In this document: in pieces, positions 48,601 through 58,993 of the stretch | Position numbering within the stretch: position 1 is the first letter of the stretch | Layout of the letters: each line of letters starts with the position of its first letter | Translations under genes and position numbers: made by a program | The notes under the pieces: model-generated | Database searches by the model: none | Told to the model about the DNA's origin: nothing | Seen by the model: only the letters and a program-made list of their open reading frames with translations | Assembly (NCBI GenBank): GCA_928724745.1 | Contig: CAKMXJ010000018.1 | Span: 248,001 to 312,000, forward strand | Length of the DNA stretch: 64,000 nucleotides | Direction: 5' to 3' | Source: Anthracocystis setariae | Taxonomy: Eukaryota; Basidiomycota; Ustilaginomycetes; Ustilaginales; Ustilaginaceae

Positions 48601-50165
48601 CGGGACGTCGAGGCGGCGGGCGATGCGACGCCGGCCGACTTGTAGCCTGCGGCACTGTTGAAACTACCACCGGTGGCAGCAGGCGACAGAGCAGCAGGGA
48701 AAGACTGAGCAGGCTGAGATGCAACAGGAGTGCTGGTAGCGTCACTGCCAGCAAAGAAGTCGTCGTCGAAGGGCCCTGGAGCAGAACGAGTTGCAGAAGC
48801 AAAGGGTGCAGGAGCAGATGGGGCGGTTGCAAGGGGCGAAGCGACCTGGGCGCTGGAGACGACGGGAGCTGCGGGCGAGGGGGAGATGAAGGCAGACGAT
48901 GCCGAGATGGTGGGTGGAGGCGGGTCATCATCCATGAGCGAGAAGAGGTCCTTCTGGGTATCGGACTGCTGAGGGTTGACTGCGGCAGGCAAATCCATGC
49001 TGCGCATCGAGGGAGGAACGAGACTCGCAGGAAGTTGCTGAGGTAGAGGCTTGCCAGCCAGCTGAGCATTGATCAGATGCATTGCCACCGCAAACTCATC
49101 TTTGGAGAGCGAGCCGCTCTGTGTGATATCGGATAGGTCCCAGATTTGAGCGAGGACGGCTTCGGTAAGCTTGCTCTGCATGAAAAAGGGCACGACGGCA
49201 GCACCATCGAGCTTGCCTTGCTTGGAGACATCGAGGCCATCAAAGAACCGATCGGCACGCAACTTTTGGTCGGACGTAACATCCCAAGCAGCAGATGTGA
49301 TGGCGGGCTTAGCAGGAGTGGACGGCTGCGGCGGCTGGAAAAGGGAAGGAGTGGGGAAGGTGTTGACGGACATCTGGCGCTGGGGACTGAAGGAGTTGAA
49401 GCCAGAAGCAGAGCCGCCGGTGTTCTGAGCGGCTACGGGCGAGCCAGGAAGAACGCGTGAACCGATGCCACCGCTGCCCTTGGCCTGCTCGTAGAGACCC
49501 GGAGGCAGAGCAGCTGGGATGGAGTTGAGCGTACCGTTCATGGTGTTTTGGATGAAATGCATGGCAATGATGAAATCGGTTAGATCGAGAGCGCCACGAG
49601 CCTGGGTATCGGCGAGGTTCCAGATGGCACCGAGCTTGTCGAAGGGAAGCTTGGACTTGACAAAGATCTCCTTTGCGCGGTCGCCATCGATGAGGCCGCC
49701 GACGGGACCGGAGTTGGCAAAGATGCGTGTGTAGCGCGCTCGGTCCTCGGGCTTGATCTCGATGACGCCGGGCATGTTGACGGCGGCAGCAGGTTGAGAA
49801 CCGGTGAGTTGAGCAGCGATGGGAAGACTGATGCCTTCCATGGTGGGAGGGGGACCTGGACGCTTGATCGAGGCTTCCGTGATGGCCTCACCACGCTGAG
49901 CATGACCGATGAGGCGAAGAGCAATGCTGAAGGTCTGAGCCGTAAGGAAACCATTGTTTGCACTGTCGGCCATGCCCCAGATTTGGGCGAGGGTAGCGGG
50001 TGCAAGCTTGGACTTGGCGAAGAAGGGGACAGCGGCATCACCGGTGACGATGCCTGTGCGTTCGGGATCGGCGAGATTGAAGAGGTATCCAAAGGCGTTC
50101 TTCTCTACTGTGGACAGAGTGATGGGAGGCGGTGCTCCCGAGCCGGATGGAGCTGGGCTCTGCAT
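45693..50165 (-). CDS. ede1: EH-domain endocytic scaffold, Ede1/Eps15 family
   Basis: A single-exon protein of 1490 residues. Ede1 is an early-arriving organiser of clathrin-mediated endocytic sites. Three EH domains bind NPF motifs: about 18-110, 138-228 and 297-385 (LAQIWGMADSANNGFL, LGAIWNLADTQARGAL, LAQIWDLSDITQSGSL calcium-loop regions). A coiled coil covers about 540-715. The Ala/Ser-rich second half contains repeated acidic DFD/DAF motifs (DNFGDNFG, DDFDSAFEDL, DAFDDFDAAFD) and ends in a UBA domain (about 1450-1488, QVKQLCGMGFTRNNVIQALEKS) that binds ubiquitin. This is the full canonical EH3-coil-UBA order. Start at ATG 50165; no ATG on this strand for ~290 bases upstream. Confidence 0.94.
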   Translation of the reverse strand: MQSPAPSGSGAPPPITLSTVEKNAFGYLFNLADPERTGIVTGDAAVPFFAKSKLAPATLAQIWGMADSANNGFLTAQTFSIALRLIGHAQRGEAITEASIKRPGPPPTMEGISLPIAAQLTGSQPAAAVNMPGVIEIKPEDRARYTRIFANSGPVGGLIDGDRAKEIFVKSKLPFDKLGAIWNLADTQARGALDLTDFIIAMHFIQNTMNGTLNSIPAALPPGLYEQAKGSGGIGSRVLPGSPVAAQNTGGSASGFNSFSPQRQMSVNTFPTPSLFQPPQPSTPAKPAITSAAWDVTSDQKLRADRFFDGLDVSKQGKLDGAAVVPFFMQSKLTEAVLAQIWDLSDITQSGSLSKDEFAVAMHLINAQLAGKPLPQQLPASLVPPSMRSMDLPAAVNPQQSDTQKDLFSLMDDDPPPPTISASSAFISPSPAAPVVSSAQVASPLATAPSAPAPFASATRSAPGPFDDDFFAGSDATSTPVASQPAQSFPAALSPAATGGSFNSAAGYKSAGVASPAASTSRLGTAFAVGGAAAASTLGGASDQGAEFGNKSIQVQSTEKAVADLQAQRGSLETSIATNASTIAELESRLATVRGQHETESKLVKDLEERQQKQNAELKTLREDVIREESELSALKAEKDELEQALMRDREDVRDMKKRMNDVQMETKNLKEQLEKLRKDARQQKGLVAISKKQLATAEADQDKTASEIEAVQRGELGEEAATATQHHDAAIAAPAHTSAAAETVTSPAASVRSTNPFDRFGSGAAGSPAPDTPLMGTSLALGAGAGAGAVLGGVVAAAAHHGEGIESQQTGAAHQVDPFSIQQSEQQQQHHEAQSLGFDDAFAIPGDATSTAAGQGHSQAVSTDFDDNFGDNFGASAATVPVTSAEPTAAIRSAEPETTSGHHGAELTAAGALGAAAVGAGAVHAVEPSHPAEATTQIKPDEIVAGPFGSEATPQVDMNRPDAPDADEDSSDDEDEGPEDLDGYKSRSTEATVPAAGASSTAAERFPDIDATGEDKLASTSVAGTNAEEHTVPGGLGDVTAAAIPAASAPVDLSAIGAVEGGRTASTTSIAPISRQDTIDGDEDDAIPSEPPSEPSLTKDAAGSHAGAAAAGGLGAAALAAGAGALTLGERGHADTVTSPTDDVPLSQLMSAKGATAATGAEASVSPSASIKTRRAPPPAPARSTTTVSGTSAAPATAPSVLAAEPTSTAGTAAPVHPVGETSSAGNAAASTNPFGADDFGASGTQVAKGAHDSGSGSNFDDFDSAFEDLGPLEAVPSAAVAGGATTAAGGFDDAFDNDFDFVPSFSAPGASTSASASAAAAVPAAAGVASGGAPKDAFDDFDAAFDSQPVVGSGSGTATETRKGGQQAHEASSGFSFEDAFDPTRSSTTTSSTIVPVGSYAPPSGPPPGFGSQSPPPLPPARSGARTTATGTGTAIEQAKDYTGALPDDAAQVKQLCGMGFTRNNVIQALEKSNYRTEKALERLLASA

Positions 50166-51222
50166 GGCTGCAGACTAGACTAGGATGGACTCGTCCAAGG
50201 GCAGGGAGGATTCGTACGCGCGGAATGGACCGATAGTGCAGCTAGCTACGCCTTGGCAGGGTGTCCAAAGATTGACGACGATAGAGAGGGAACAGAGCGA
50301 TGTGGGAAGCCAAAGGAGGATGGAAGAGAGGGAGGAGGAGACGGATGAGCCGAACGAGGCGCTGTGCCTGTGTGGCTGTATGCTTGACTGAGGCGGATGT
50401 GGACCCGAGTGAGCAAGCCAAAGAAGGGCCCCAATTTGGTCGATTGGATCGGACATCATCTTTACGCATTTGGCTGCTATCGTGACTCTGCTTACTGCGC
50501 ATGGCTCGTGCCCGCCCTGACCGCCTTCACTTTTCAAGTCAAGTCAAGCTCTACACTGAAATCCCAAATTGCCTGCGAAATTGTCTGAATATTCCAACTC
50601 TCTGTTTCTTCTCCACGCCATTTCGGATTTCGGCGTGTCGTCGATCCAAAGCTTGACTCCCCACACCAACTCTCTCTGTCAACGATGCGTAGTGCCGTCA
50701 CGCCACAGAAATCAAATACTCTCTCTCTGTAATTATTGGCGAATTTCGTGACCATCTTTTTTGTCAGGCTTTTACTACTATTTAATCCAAGGCATCGCTG
50801 TCAGTGTATCTAGTCACCGTTGGAAACAGAGCATCATCATCAATATCATCATCAAACCCGGTAGACATGGTCACTGTCACCTATTGCCTGGTCCCCGACA
50901 GATACGAGACCGTAATCCAGCTATGCGCTCGCTAACATTGTCTGCCGAATCGGGTGATTGCCTTGGCTCGGCTTTGCAAATTCCCTCTTGTGTACAGAGG
51001 ACTTGGACCCTGAAAGGCATTAAGTAGTACAGTAGTAAAGGAAAAGGTCAGTGCGGCCACAGATTATTGAGCTCACTTGAAGCTTCGGCTATCGACAATC
51101 AGCACCTCCTCCTTTCCGTCATATCGTCTCGACACACGACTCACCACAACAGGTCGTCATCATCCCACCGCTGATCATCAACATGGTCCTAGAGTAGCTT
51201 CAAGCCGTACATATCCTGTGCC
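50166..51222. promoter_or_regulatory. Divergent region ede1 / ChaN-like gene
   Basis: 1057 bases without a credible gene. The ede1 side is purine-rich on the plus strand (pyrimidine leader on the minus strand). The middle (about 50560-50860) is more A/T-rich. A CATCAT run lies near 50830-50850. Confidence 0.45.
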
Positions 51223-52893
51223 ATGGCTTCTGCCGATGCAAGCGATACCACAGAGCACGCCCAAGCTCCTCTCGGTGCCATGTCGATTGCCACTTTTATT
51301 CCACGCTTCACCAAGCCTCGTCTCTTGACCAAACGCATCCCTACCTATCGCCAGTCCTTCTCACGCCCCATAGATGAACAGCAACGCGAAGAGCAAGCCA
51401 AATCTGCGCTTGATGCACCACATACAACGCCGCAATCCGAGCATGCGCCCCAATCCGCTACAGAGCAGCTTTCAACTGCATCCTACATAGAATGGAGCCA
51501 ACTCCTTCCCACCCCTTCCAATCTTCTAGGCTCATTCCAAGACCTTTTTACGCCACGACAAGTGCACTTGACCGCTTCAGATAACCAGAACCACCCGGTT
51601 CCACCACAGCATGACACTAGTACGTCCGCCAGCCCCTTGCCACCTCCTCCACCGCCACGCTTGGTCTTCTTCGGCGAGCAGCACCATCAGCCTCAAGTCA
51701 TGCGCGCTCAATTACAGACACTGCATGCACTTAGTGAGCAATGTCAAGCGCTTAGCAACAGAGTCGACAAGCCCTTCCCTACAAAGCCATCGCCAGTATA
51801 TCGCCTCCACCTGATCCTTGAGCACTTTTCGGTTCTCGATCAAGACATGCTCACTGGCTTTTCGATAGGAAAGCTTGGTCCAGATGAGCTGGCACAAAGG
51901 TATCAAGCTGAAAGCAAAGAGTCGTTTCACATTGGTCATTACATGCCGCTGCTCATGCTAGCTCGTGAACTGGACGTGCCCATCTGGGGTGGATTCCCTC
52001 CACGCCAATGGGCAAGAAACGTCTTTCGTGATGGTGTCGACGCTGTCAAGCCAGAGGAGCAACGGAGACTAGACTCCACAAGCAGATCTGAGGCGACCGC
52101 ACCCACCAAGTCAACACCGACACTGCGGGACGGTGTCATGACGGCGACACTAGGCTCGCGACCACCGCTCTTCACATCGTGGGATGCCGTCACCAAGATT
52201 AGCGCTGCCCACCGGAGCTACTTGTCAGGACTCATGCGTCCAGACTTACCACCTCGCTTCCCGCAACTCCCTGGCCTGAATCAATCGGCAGCGTCCAGCG
52301 AGATACTCCAACACTCGCCAATATATCCGACTTGGCTACTCAAGCAGCATCTTGTCGAGACCAAAGGGTTCGGTCCGGCTCAGGCGCTCAAGGATTCCTA
52401 TTTGGCGCATGTTACCGCCTGGGTCATGCGTGCTATTCGACACGAAAACGATCGACCCGTTGTCAATGTAGCTCTCGTGGTTTGTGGTCTAGGACACTGC
52501 GAGTACGGTTTTGGAGCGCCCGAAAGGGTGGTCCAGCTTCTCTTGGAGCAGCATGCTGGCTCAAGTGGTGGCGCCGACGACGACGACGACGACGTTGTGC
52601 TTCCATATATCATCGCCAGTAAACCGCTGGATTCTGGTATCTGGCTCGGGTACGAGCATGACTCCGACACGAATGCGGCGGAAATGTCGACCGTCGATCC
52701 TGCCAACTCTTCAGCACAACAGCATGCTGTCCTCGAATCAAAAAGGTCATCTGCGCAAGAAGCACAACGCTGGTTGAACGATCAATGGGGCAGAAAGCTG
52801 GCCGATGCTGTGGTTCTGTACGATTGGATCGACGACGAGCCCACAGACGATGCAAATGTCAATGCCGATGGCCACCAATCACCAACCAACTAG
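51223..52893 (+). CDS. ChaN/Tiki-like haem-binding-uptake domain protein
   Basis: A 556-residue protein. The ChaN-like (cofactor/haem-binding uptake) fold is seen from about residue 146: RLVFFGEQHHQPQVMRAQLQ, LHLILEHFSVLDQDML, PIWGGFPPRQWARNVFRDG (~254-272), and near the C-terminus NVALVVCGLGHCEYGFGAPERV. The E-x2-H pair and later GxGH are the positions that carry metal or haem ligands, or a protease-like site, in the Tiki/ChaN superfamily. Residues 1-145 are Ser/Pro/Gln-rich, with a basic segment at 27-50 that could target mitochondria; no clear signal peptide. Asp-rich (DDDDDD) loop near 453. The fungal role is not established. Ends 145 bases from the convergent GH45-like gene. Confidence 0.7.
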   Translation: MASADASDTTEHAQAPLGAMSIATFIPRFTKPRLLTKRIPTYRQSFSRPIDEQQREEQAKSALDAPHTTPQSEHAPQSATEQLSTASYIEWSQLLPTPSNLLGSFQDLFTPRQVHLTASDNQNHPVPPQHDTSTSASPLPPPPPPRLVFFGEQHHQPQVMRAQLQTLHALSEQCQALSNRVDKPFPTKPSPVYRLHLILEHFSVLDQDMLTGFSIGKLGPDELAQRYQAESKESFHIGHYMPLLMLARELDVPIWGGFPPRQWARNVFRDGVDAVKPEEQRRLDSTSRSEATAPTKSTPTLRDGVMTATLGSRPPLFTSWDAVTKISAAHRSYLSGLMRPDLPPRFPQLPGLNQSAASSEILQHSPIYPTWLLKQHLVETKGFGPAQALKDSYLAHVTAWVMRAIRHENDRPVVNVALVVCGLGHCEYGFGAPERVVQLLLEQHAGSSGGADDDDDDVVLPYIIASKPLDSGIWLGYEHDSDTNAAEMSTVDPANSSAQQHAVLESKRSSAQEAQRWLNDQWGRKLADAVVLYDWIDDEPTDDANVNADGHQSPTN

Positions 52894-53038
52894 ACGATCG
52901 GAACCGCCAATATCTTTGGAAACGTGTAGAACGAAGCAGCTCTATAGACCATAAGCAAGCCAATCTAACTCAAAATGAAACACCACAGGTTTGCAAATGG
53001 AACAGAGCACCATGGTGCAATCCAGAGCGAGGGTATCT

Positions 53039-53941
53039 TTAACATAGAGCGGGGCCAGCAGCCATTGAAAGACCGATGGGCATCAACACTGCTGACAGGA
53101 TGAGAAGTGCGATGCGGGTTTGGCCGGTGTGTTGGAGAGTAGAGGGGGAGGCGTTGGACGAGCCTTTGCCTTTGGAGAGGATGTTGCTCGTGTTTGGCGC
53201 GACAGCTGCGTTTGGACCGAGAGTATGGTAGTACGCTGGGCAGTTTGCGTCATTACCACTTGGGATCGGGTTATTTGGACAGCAAGCGGACGATTGTTGA
53301 GCCCAGTCGGAGCCTAGTGCGGCTTTGTTAGACCAGCCTGGCCATTTGTCGCAGGATACGGCGGTGTAGCTGACGTTCCAGACGCCATAATCGTGCGAAC
53401 CAGGGAAGAAGTCGTTGGGGATGCCCTTGGATGGCCAAGCGAGATCGAAATGGAGGTCAAAGCCAAGACTGTTGCCTTGCCATGTACCGTTGGCGAGCGT
53501 GGTGGAGTTGCACCAGGGACCACCGATGCCTGGACAGAGGTCGGTGATCTTGACGACCAGATTGGGTGTAGAGCCGGAAGCGACTTGGGTGGGGGTGTAG
53601 AAGATACCGTCTCCCCAGGGTTGGTTGGTGCCAGGGGTAGGCGGTGGATTGTCAAGCGGTGTGCCGACGAGACGGAGTTCAAAACAGGTTCCGCAAGCAG
53701 GGCCGAATGATGTGTTGGAGCCGTAGGCAACGCGATTGAGCGCAGCGGTGGGGTAGTAAGTCGATTCGCCAACGCAACCACAGGATGCGATATAGTTGGT
53801 GGGCAGATCGTAGTGTGTCATGGACGCATAACCTTGCGGCGCAAAGTCGACGGCGCCAAGAACTTGCGACACGCATAGCAGCAGCAAAAGACTGACAAAC
53901 CTCCAGATCATCGTGAATATTCTAGAACGGGACAGGACCAT
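53039..53941 (-). CDS. Secreted, probably GPI-anchored GH45-like endoglucanase/expansin-fold protein
   Basis: A 300-residue protein from ATG 53941; ATG 53911 is an alternative that keeps the signal peptide (VSLLLLLCVSQVLG). The double-psi beta-barrel of ~32-225 resembles basidiomycete subfamily C GH45 enzymes: ASMTHYD, ASCGCVGES, FGPACGTCFELR, VVKITDLCPG, LHFDLAWP with D166 at the general-acid position, and AVSCDKWPGW. Nine or more cysteines fit a secreted fold. After a Ser/Asn-rich stretch (SKGKGSSNASPST) comes a hydrophobic C-terminus (about 275-297), the layout of a GPI signal. Substrate (cellulose or other glucan) is uncertain; expansin-like binding without hydrolysis is possible. Confidence 0.75.
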   Translation of the reverse strand: MVLSRSRIFTMIWRFVSLLLLLCVSQVLGAVDFAPQGYASMTHYDLPTNYIASCGCVGESTYYPTAALNRVAYGSNTSFGPACGTCFELRLVGTPLDNPPPTPGTNQPWGDGIFYTPTQVASGSTPNLVVKITDLCPGIGGPWCNSTTLANGTWQGNSLGFDLHFDLAWPSKGIPNDFFPGSHDYGVWNVSYTAVSCDKWPGWSNKAALGSDWAQQSSACCPNNPIPSGNDANCPAYYHTLGPNAAVAPNTSNILSKGKGSSNASPSTLQHTGQTRIALLILSAVLMPIGLSMAAGPALC

Positions 53942-55130
53942 TTCTATTCTTGTCTAGTCATCGAGCCTGGGTGATATAGTATCGACGAGCAAACCAAGCA
54001 AGCTCTTGGGTATGGCAGGGTATATTGGTAGCGATGGCAATAATGGATGGTGGGAGGCAGCAAAGGGAATCGAGCCTCAAATCGCTATCCACACCGCTTT
54101 CATCGTCTTGCAGCGGACATGAGCAGCAGCAACAACAAGAAGAAGGAGAATATGTTACAGTAAAGAGGCAAGCAAAAGCAAGATCTGGCAGTTAGAGTGT
54201 GGGTGGGTGGAGTTGTTTGTTTCAGCCCAATCGAATTGGCGTTCCAGCAGCGGTGCTACAACAGTAGGTACGGAAAAGCGAGCGAGGCTTGTCAAGTAAA
54301 GTTAGGGTGCATTTGCCGCCGCTTGGATGAGCCACAACTCACACTTGTCGGCCACAATAATGTGAAATTGCCTCAGCATGATGGCGCAGGTGGTGTCGGT
54401 CTATAAAGAGTAGACTTTTTTGAGATAATGAATGTGTGCATTTGGAGAGTCTAACATGTCAACCTTTTTTCTAATTGCATTAATCCAATGCAAGTCGATC
54501 ACGAAGCAGCCTTCGAGATACTACATTGGTACGCTGGGTTCAAATCGTATGAGGCTGCCCACAAACATTATTAGGGTGCTCAAGTGATGCAAGCTGTTGT
54601 GGGTGTTGATTGTGCCTGCAAAACAGGTGGACAGGGTGATCAGCAACACAACCAGTGTGCGTCACTCTGTGTATCAAGGATTACTGTAAAAACAGCAAGA
54701 TACCAACTGATCGGGAGTGCAGTTGACCAAAGTGATCTGAAAACTCCGAGGCAGATTTGCAAAGATTCTTTAGTGCACTGTATACAAAATCAACAGTTCA
54801 TCCGTTTCGAATATTCAGGCTATATTCACATTTTGAATGATCCAATACAATTTACACCGCTGGGATTTTCAGCCTTTTTTATTTTCAGAGTCCAAGTCCA
54901 ATCACAGTCGCTGTCAAACGGACAGTCGGTTCAAAAGTCTCTTAAAGGACCCAATTGGGATGCAGCAACAGCAACAGCAGCCGGCAAGCAAGCAAGAAAG
55001 CAAGCAAGCAAGCCGACATCCAACCAAATCCAACACACACACAGCCAAGAAAGAGAGAAAGAGAGAAAGAGAGTTGGCAGTGCCGCGTGTGTGTGTGTGT
55101 GTCTGTCTGTCTGTTAGTGTCGGTGTGATG
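53942..55130. other. Gene-free region, A/T-richer, with simple repeats
   Basis: Promoter of the GH45-like gene at the left. From about 54420 to 54900 the sequence is visibly richer in A/T than its surroundings and has no gene. AAGCAAGC and GAGAAA repeats lie at 54980-55075 and GT/CTGT repeats at 55087-55114. Confidence 0.45.
55087..55114. repeat. GT and CTGT simple repeat
   Basis: Eight GT units followed by three CTGT units. Confidence 0.85.
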
Positions 55131-56122
55131 TGTGCGTTCCTCTGACTGTGACTGTAAGTGTAACTGTGTGACTGTGACTGTGACTGTGACTGTGACTGTG
55201 ACGAGGTGTGCTCGAGCTTTGTGAGCTTTCATCGCAACTTTTCCTTACGCTTCATTACCATCCGACCAACCCATTCCGATTCATCGACTCTCCTCTTTGC
55301 CTCCTCCTCCCTTCCTCCATCTCACCTCCTTCTCCATCCTCGATCCGCATCTTTTGCATTCGATTTCCTACGCTTGGGCTCTTTCGTTCGTCCTCACCGC
55401 AGAGATTCTTTCTCGTTGGAATATCGCCGTTTGGCTAGCACCCTACCTTGCAACTCGTTGCTACCGACTCCTCTAGGAATCCAGTCCATCTTTCATTGGC
55501 TTTGGCAACAAGCCGCTTATACTTCAGCATAACCAAGCAGCACCCAGCATCTCTTCTTCACGCTCATCACACTTTAGCCCAACATCGAATCTTTCGCTCA
55601 AGTCTTGGCCGACTACGTCTGCTTCGGCATTGCTCAGCTTCGTACTTTGACTCTGTTGCTTTGTTCGGCTTCAGGAACAAGTGACAGCGACGGTGGCTTT
55701 GCTCTTTGACTCGACTAAATCAGTTCGATCGTAGGCTCCATTGGCTTTTTTCCTCAGTACCACCAGCATACTTTGCCAACTGCACAGCCATCTTCACTTC
55801 AGCCCTCTCGACCGTTCCCCACACCGACGTTCGCGCTTCAAAGTTCGGCACGTTTTCCGAGCATTCTGGCTCGACATCAACTTTTACGGTGCTCAGTTAC
55901 CCAGATCGCCTTTTTGCATTTCGGTCATTTCCAACGGCTCCGATCTTGCCAGTAGTAGCAACGCTCGTCTTCTGTCCGCCTCGGCAAGGTAGAGAACACG
56001 CTTCTGCAGCAAAGCTCAGCCAATCTTGGGTCCGCCTCTGTTCAATTCGTTGAACTGTTTCCTTCGCCTTCACCACTTCTGACCGCGTTCGAGTAAGCCG
56101 GCCGTGCGCCAAGGCGGCCATC
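55131..56122 (+). promoter_or_regulatory. ATG-free putative promoter and 5' leader of NOT1
   Basis: No ATG in any of the three plus frames over 992 bases; the first ATG after 55130 is the NOT1 start itself. The segment is C/T-rich (CTTC, TCTTC clusters). About ten ATGs would be expected by chance for this composition. Inference: a very long scanned leader, possibly with a leader intron. Confidence 0.55.
55167..55202. repeat. TGTGAC hexamer repeat
   Basis: Six perfect TGTGAC units in tandem, at the upstream edge of the NOT1 leader; imperfect copies extend left to about 55143. Confidence 0.9.
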
Positions 56123-58962
56123 ATGTTCAACGGCTCCGCTCCTCCAATTGGAGGTGGCGGTGACGCCAACAACCAACAAGCCAACCCGGCCATCGTCAAG
56201 ATCGTCTTGGAAGCGCTTCAGAGGGACGGCCCCAATCCAGTCGTCAGCCTCGAACACCATGCACTGCTTCTAGAGACGCTCCTTTCCGACGGTGTGCCAA
56301 GCACCCCTGTCCTCCATCCGGCTCAGCGTCAGCGTCTCTTCAACGCTATCGCTGACAAGGTCGGTCCCGATGCCACCGCAAATGCTGTCCGCCAAGCTCT
56401 GCCTCAGCTCAAGCTCAAGCAAGACAAGAACGTCGCTGATCTTCTCATCGAACTCGGTGTCAAGAGCCTACCATCGGTCGAGTCTGCCGTTGCTGTCTTG
56501 CACCGTTTCGGTCTGACCGAGGCCAACCCACCAGACGAGCGCATCGTCTCCGAGATCCTCGCTGTCCTCCTCTCGGTCGACCCGGCGATCTTCGAGAGCG
56601 ACCGCGTCACCAACTTTGCCAATCTGGTCCGTGCCATCGCTTCCGTCAAGCAGCAACTCTCCTGGCCTCGTGTCGTCCGTGGCCTCGATGAGCTTGATGG
56701 TTTCAACCCCTCCTTCCACGGACGCATGGCTGGCATGGCCGAAATCCTGCTCCATGCTCCCGGTCAGGCTCAAGGCCACGCCGCGGCAGTCTCCGGCTTG
56801 TGGGGTCCCTGGATGCACCGCCTTCGTCAGCTTCAAATTTTCCACGCACTCTTGGCTCTCGGCTCGGACAAGTTCAGCTTCGCCTCGCTGCCGGGACGTC
56901 GCATCCTCACCGATGAGCAGATCTCCGAAGCACCTAGCAGCGTCCGCGAGCCGGCTGCCAAGCTCGTTCCCAACGCCTACAACTCGCTCGACTTGGTCGA
57001 AACACTCATCGAGATCTCCGCTTCCGACGACCACAACGTTCGATCGGCCGTCCAGGAAGTGCTCGAACAGGCCATCAAATCTTGCCCAGAGCTCATCCTC
57101 CTCGGTCTAGTCCAGATCCCGCAGCCTTGGAACCCTGTCCACGCTGAACTCGCTTCCCAACTGCTCACCATGTTTATGACGCCTCACAACAGCAGCCTGC
57201 TCGTCTTCCACCGCATCTGGCGCACCCATCCCGAGTATCTGCTCAATGCGTTCCGCAACTTTTACCTCGAGAACCAGCTCAACCTCAGCCGCATCGTCGA
57301 CGTCGCCCAGAGTCTGGGCATTGTCGACGATCTCGTCGAGGCGCGACCCTTCGCATTTGCGCTCGATGTCGCTGCCCTTGCCTCTCGACGCGAGGCGATC
57401 GATCTCGATGCCTGGTTGCAGGACAACATCAACCGTCACGGCAGCGACTTTATCCGCGCCGTGCTCGAGTTCCTCGACATCAAGGCCAAGGACGATCTCG
57501 CCAAACCCGACCCGCACGCCGAGCAGAGCTTTGTCCCGCTCACCGTCCAGAGTGTCGCCAGCTTCCTCAAGGCGCTTCGATCCAACGGCGAGAGCATGAG
57601 CGCTGAGGAGATCGACTTCTTCAAGGGCGTCCGCAATGTCTGCCTCCAGCTTCATCCTCGTCTCATGAACCTTGCACCAGGTGCTGAAGGACAGGAACCA
57701 GGTCTTCAGGTCGTCACCTTCTCCCAGGACATCCACGAGGAAGCCGATTCTTGGTACCGACAGATGTACGAGGGCAAGATCAGCATCGAAGACATCGTTC
57801 TGCTCCTTCAACGCACCAAAGCTTCCGAGAACGTGCGAGATCACCAGATCTTTGCCTGCATGGTTCACACTCTGTTCGACGAGTACCGCTGGTTCGAGAT
57901 GTACTATCCTCCTCGCGAGCTCGAGATGACCGCCGTCGTCTTTGGCTCGCTCATCCAGTATCAGCTCATCGATTACATACCTCTGGGCATCGCCATTCGT
58001 TACGTGCTCGACGCCCTGCGCAATCCGCCCGACTCCAACATGTTCAAGTTTGGACTGCAAGCCCTTCTGCGCTTCCAGAACCGCTTGCCCGAGTGGCCCC
58101 AGTTGTGCCAGGCCTTGCTCTCCATGCCTCACCTCCAGCAGTCGTATCCCAATATCATTCGACTCGTCAAGATGGCCCTCGCCGGTCAGCTCACGGGTGC
58201 CGATGTTGGCGTGCCCGGAGGACAGTCGCTCGAGGACAAGAAGGCGCCTTTCCCTGCCATTCACGCCGATCCTCTGCCCCAAGACGGCGAACAGCGCGAT
58301 CCGAGCGAGGACGTCACTGACAAGGTGCTCTTCCTCGTCAACAACCTTTCGCCTACCAACTTGGAGTCCAAGCTCAGCGATGCACGTCGTCTGATCACGG
58401 CCGACACCTTCCGCTGGTTCTCCAACTACTTGGTCTTGCAGCGAATCAGCATTGAGCCCAACAATCACGGTCTCTATGCTCAATTCCTCGATGGATTGGA
58501 GGCCAAGGATCTCATGACTTACATTCTGCACGAGACTCTGGCCAAGTGCCAGATGCTCCTGAACAGCGATAAGACGGTTCAGTCGACCCAGGAGCGCAAC
58601 CTGCTCAAGAACCTGGGTTCCTGGCTCGGCAGCCTCACTCTGGCTCGCGACAAGCCGATCCGTCACCGTAACATCGCTTTCAAGGAGCTCCTCATTCAAG
58701 GCTACGACAGCAACCGACTGATTGTCGCCATCCCCTTCGTCTGCAAGATCATGGAGCAATGCGCCAAGTCCAACGTCTTCAGACCGCCCAACCCTTGGCT
58801 GATGGCGGTTCTGCGTCTTATGGTCGAGCTCTACCAGTTCGCAGAGCTCAAGCTCAATCTCAAGTTTGAGATCGAAGTGCTCTTCAAGAGCCTCAACGTC
58901 GAGCTTAAGGATGTGCCGCCCACCACCATCCTCCGCAACCGACCCAGCGCCGAGCAGCTCTT

Positions 58963-58993
<31 letters not shown>

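Noticed and set aside
48197..49069. Ser/Leu/Pro-rich 290-codon minus-strand frame
   Set aside because: A shifted frame inside ede1; composition is that of frame-shifted Ala/Ser-rich codons.
53039..53941. Expansin or RlpA-like protein instead of GH45
   Set aside because: The barrel fold is shared, but the CGTCFELR, TDLCPG and HFDLA motifs in this order fit GH45 subfamily C better; kept as an alternative only.
54535..54550. GGGTTCAAATC resembling a tRNA B box
   Set aside because: No pairing T-stem, no anticodon arm or A box at the right distance.
55143..55202. Regular short repeats as a possible CRISPR-like array
   Set aside because: Uninterrupted TGTGAC hexamers without spacers: a simple microsatellite.
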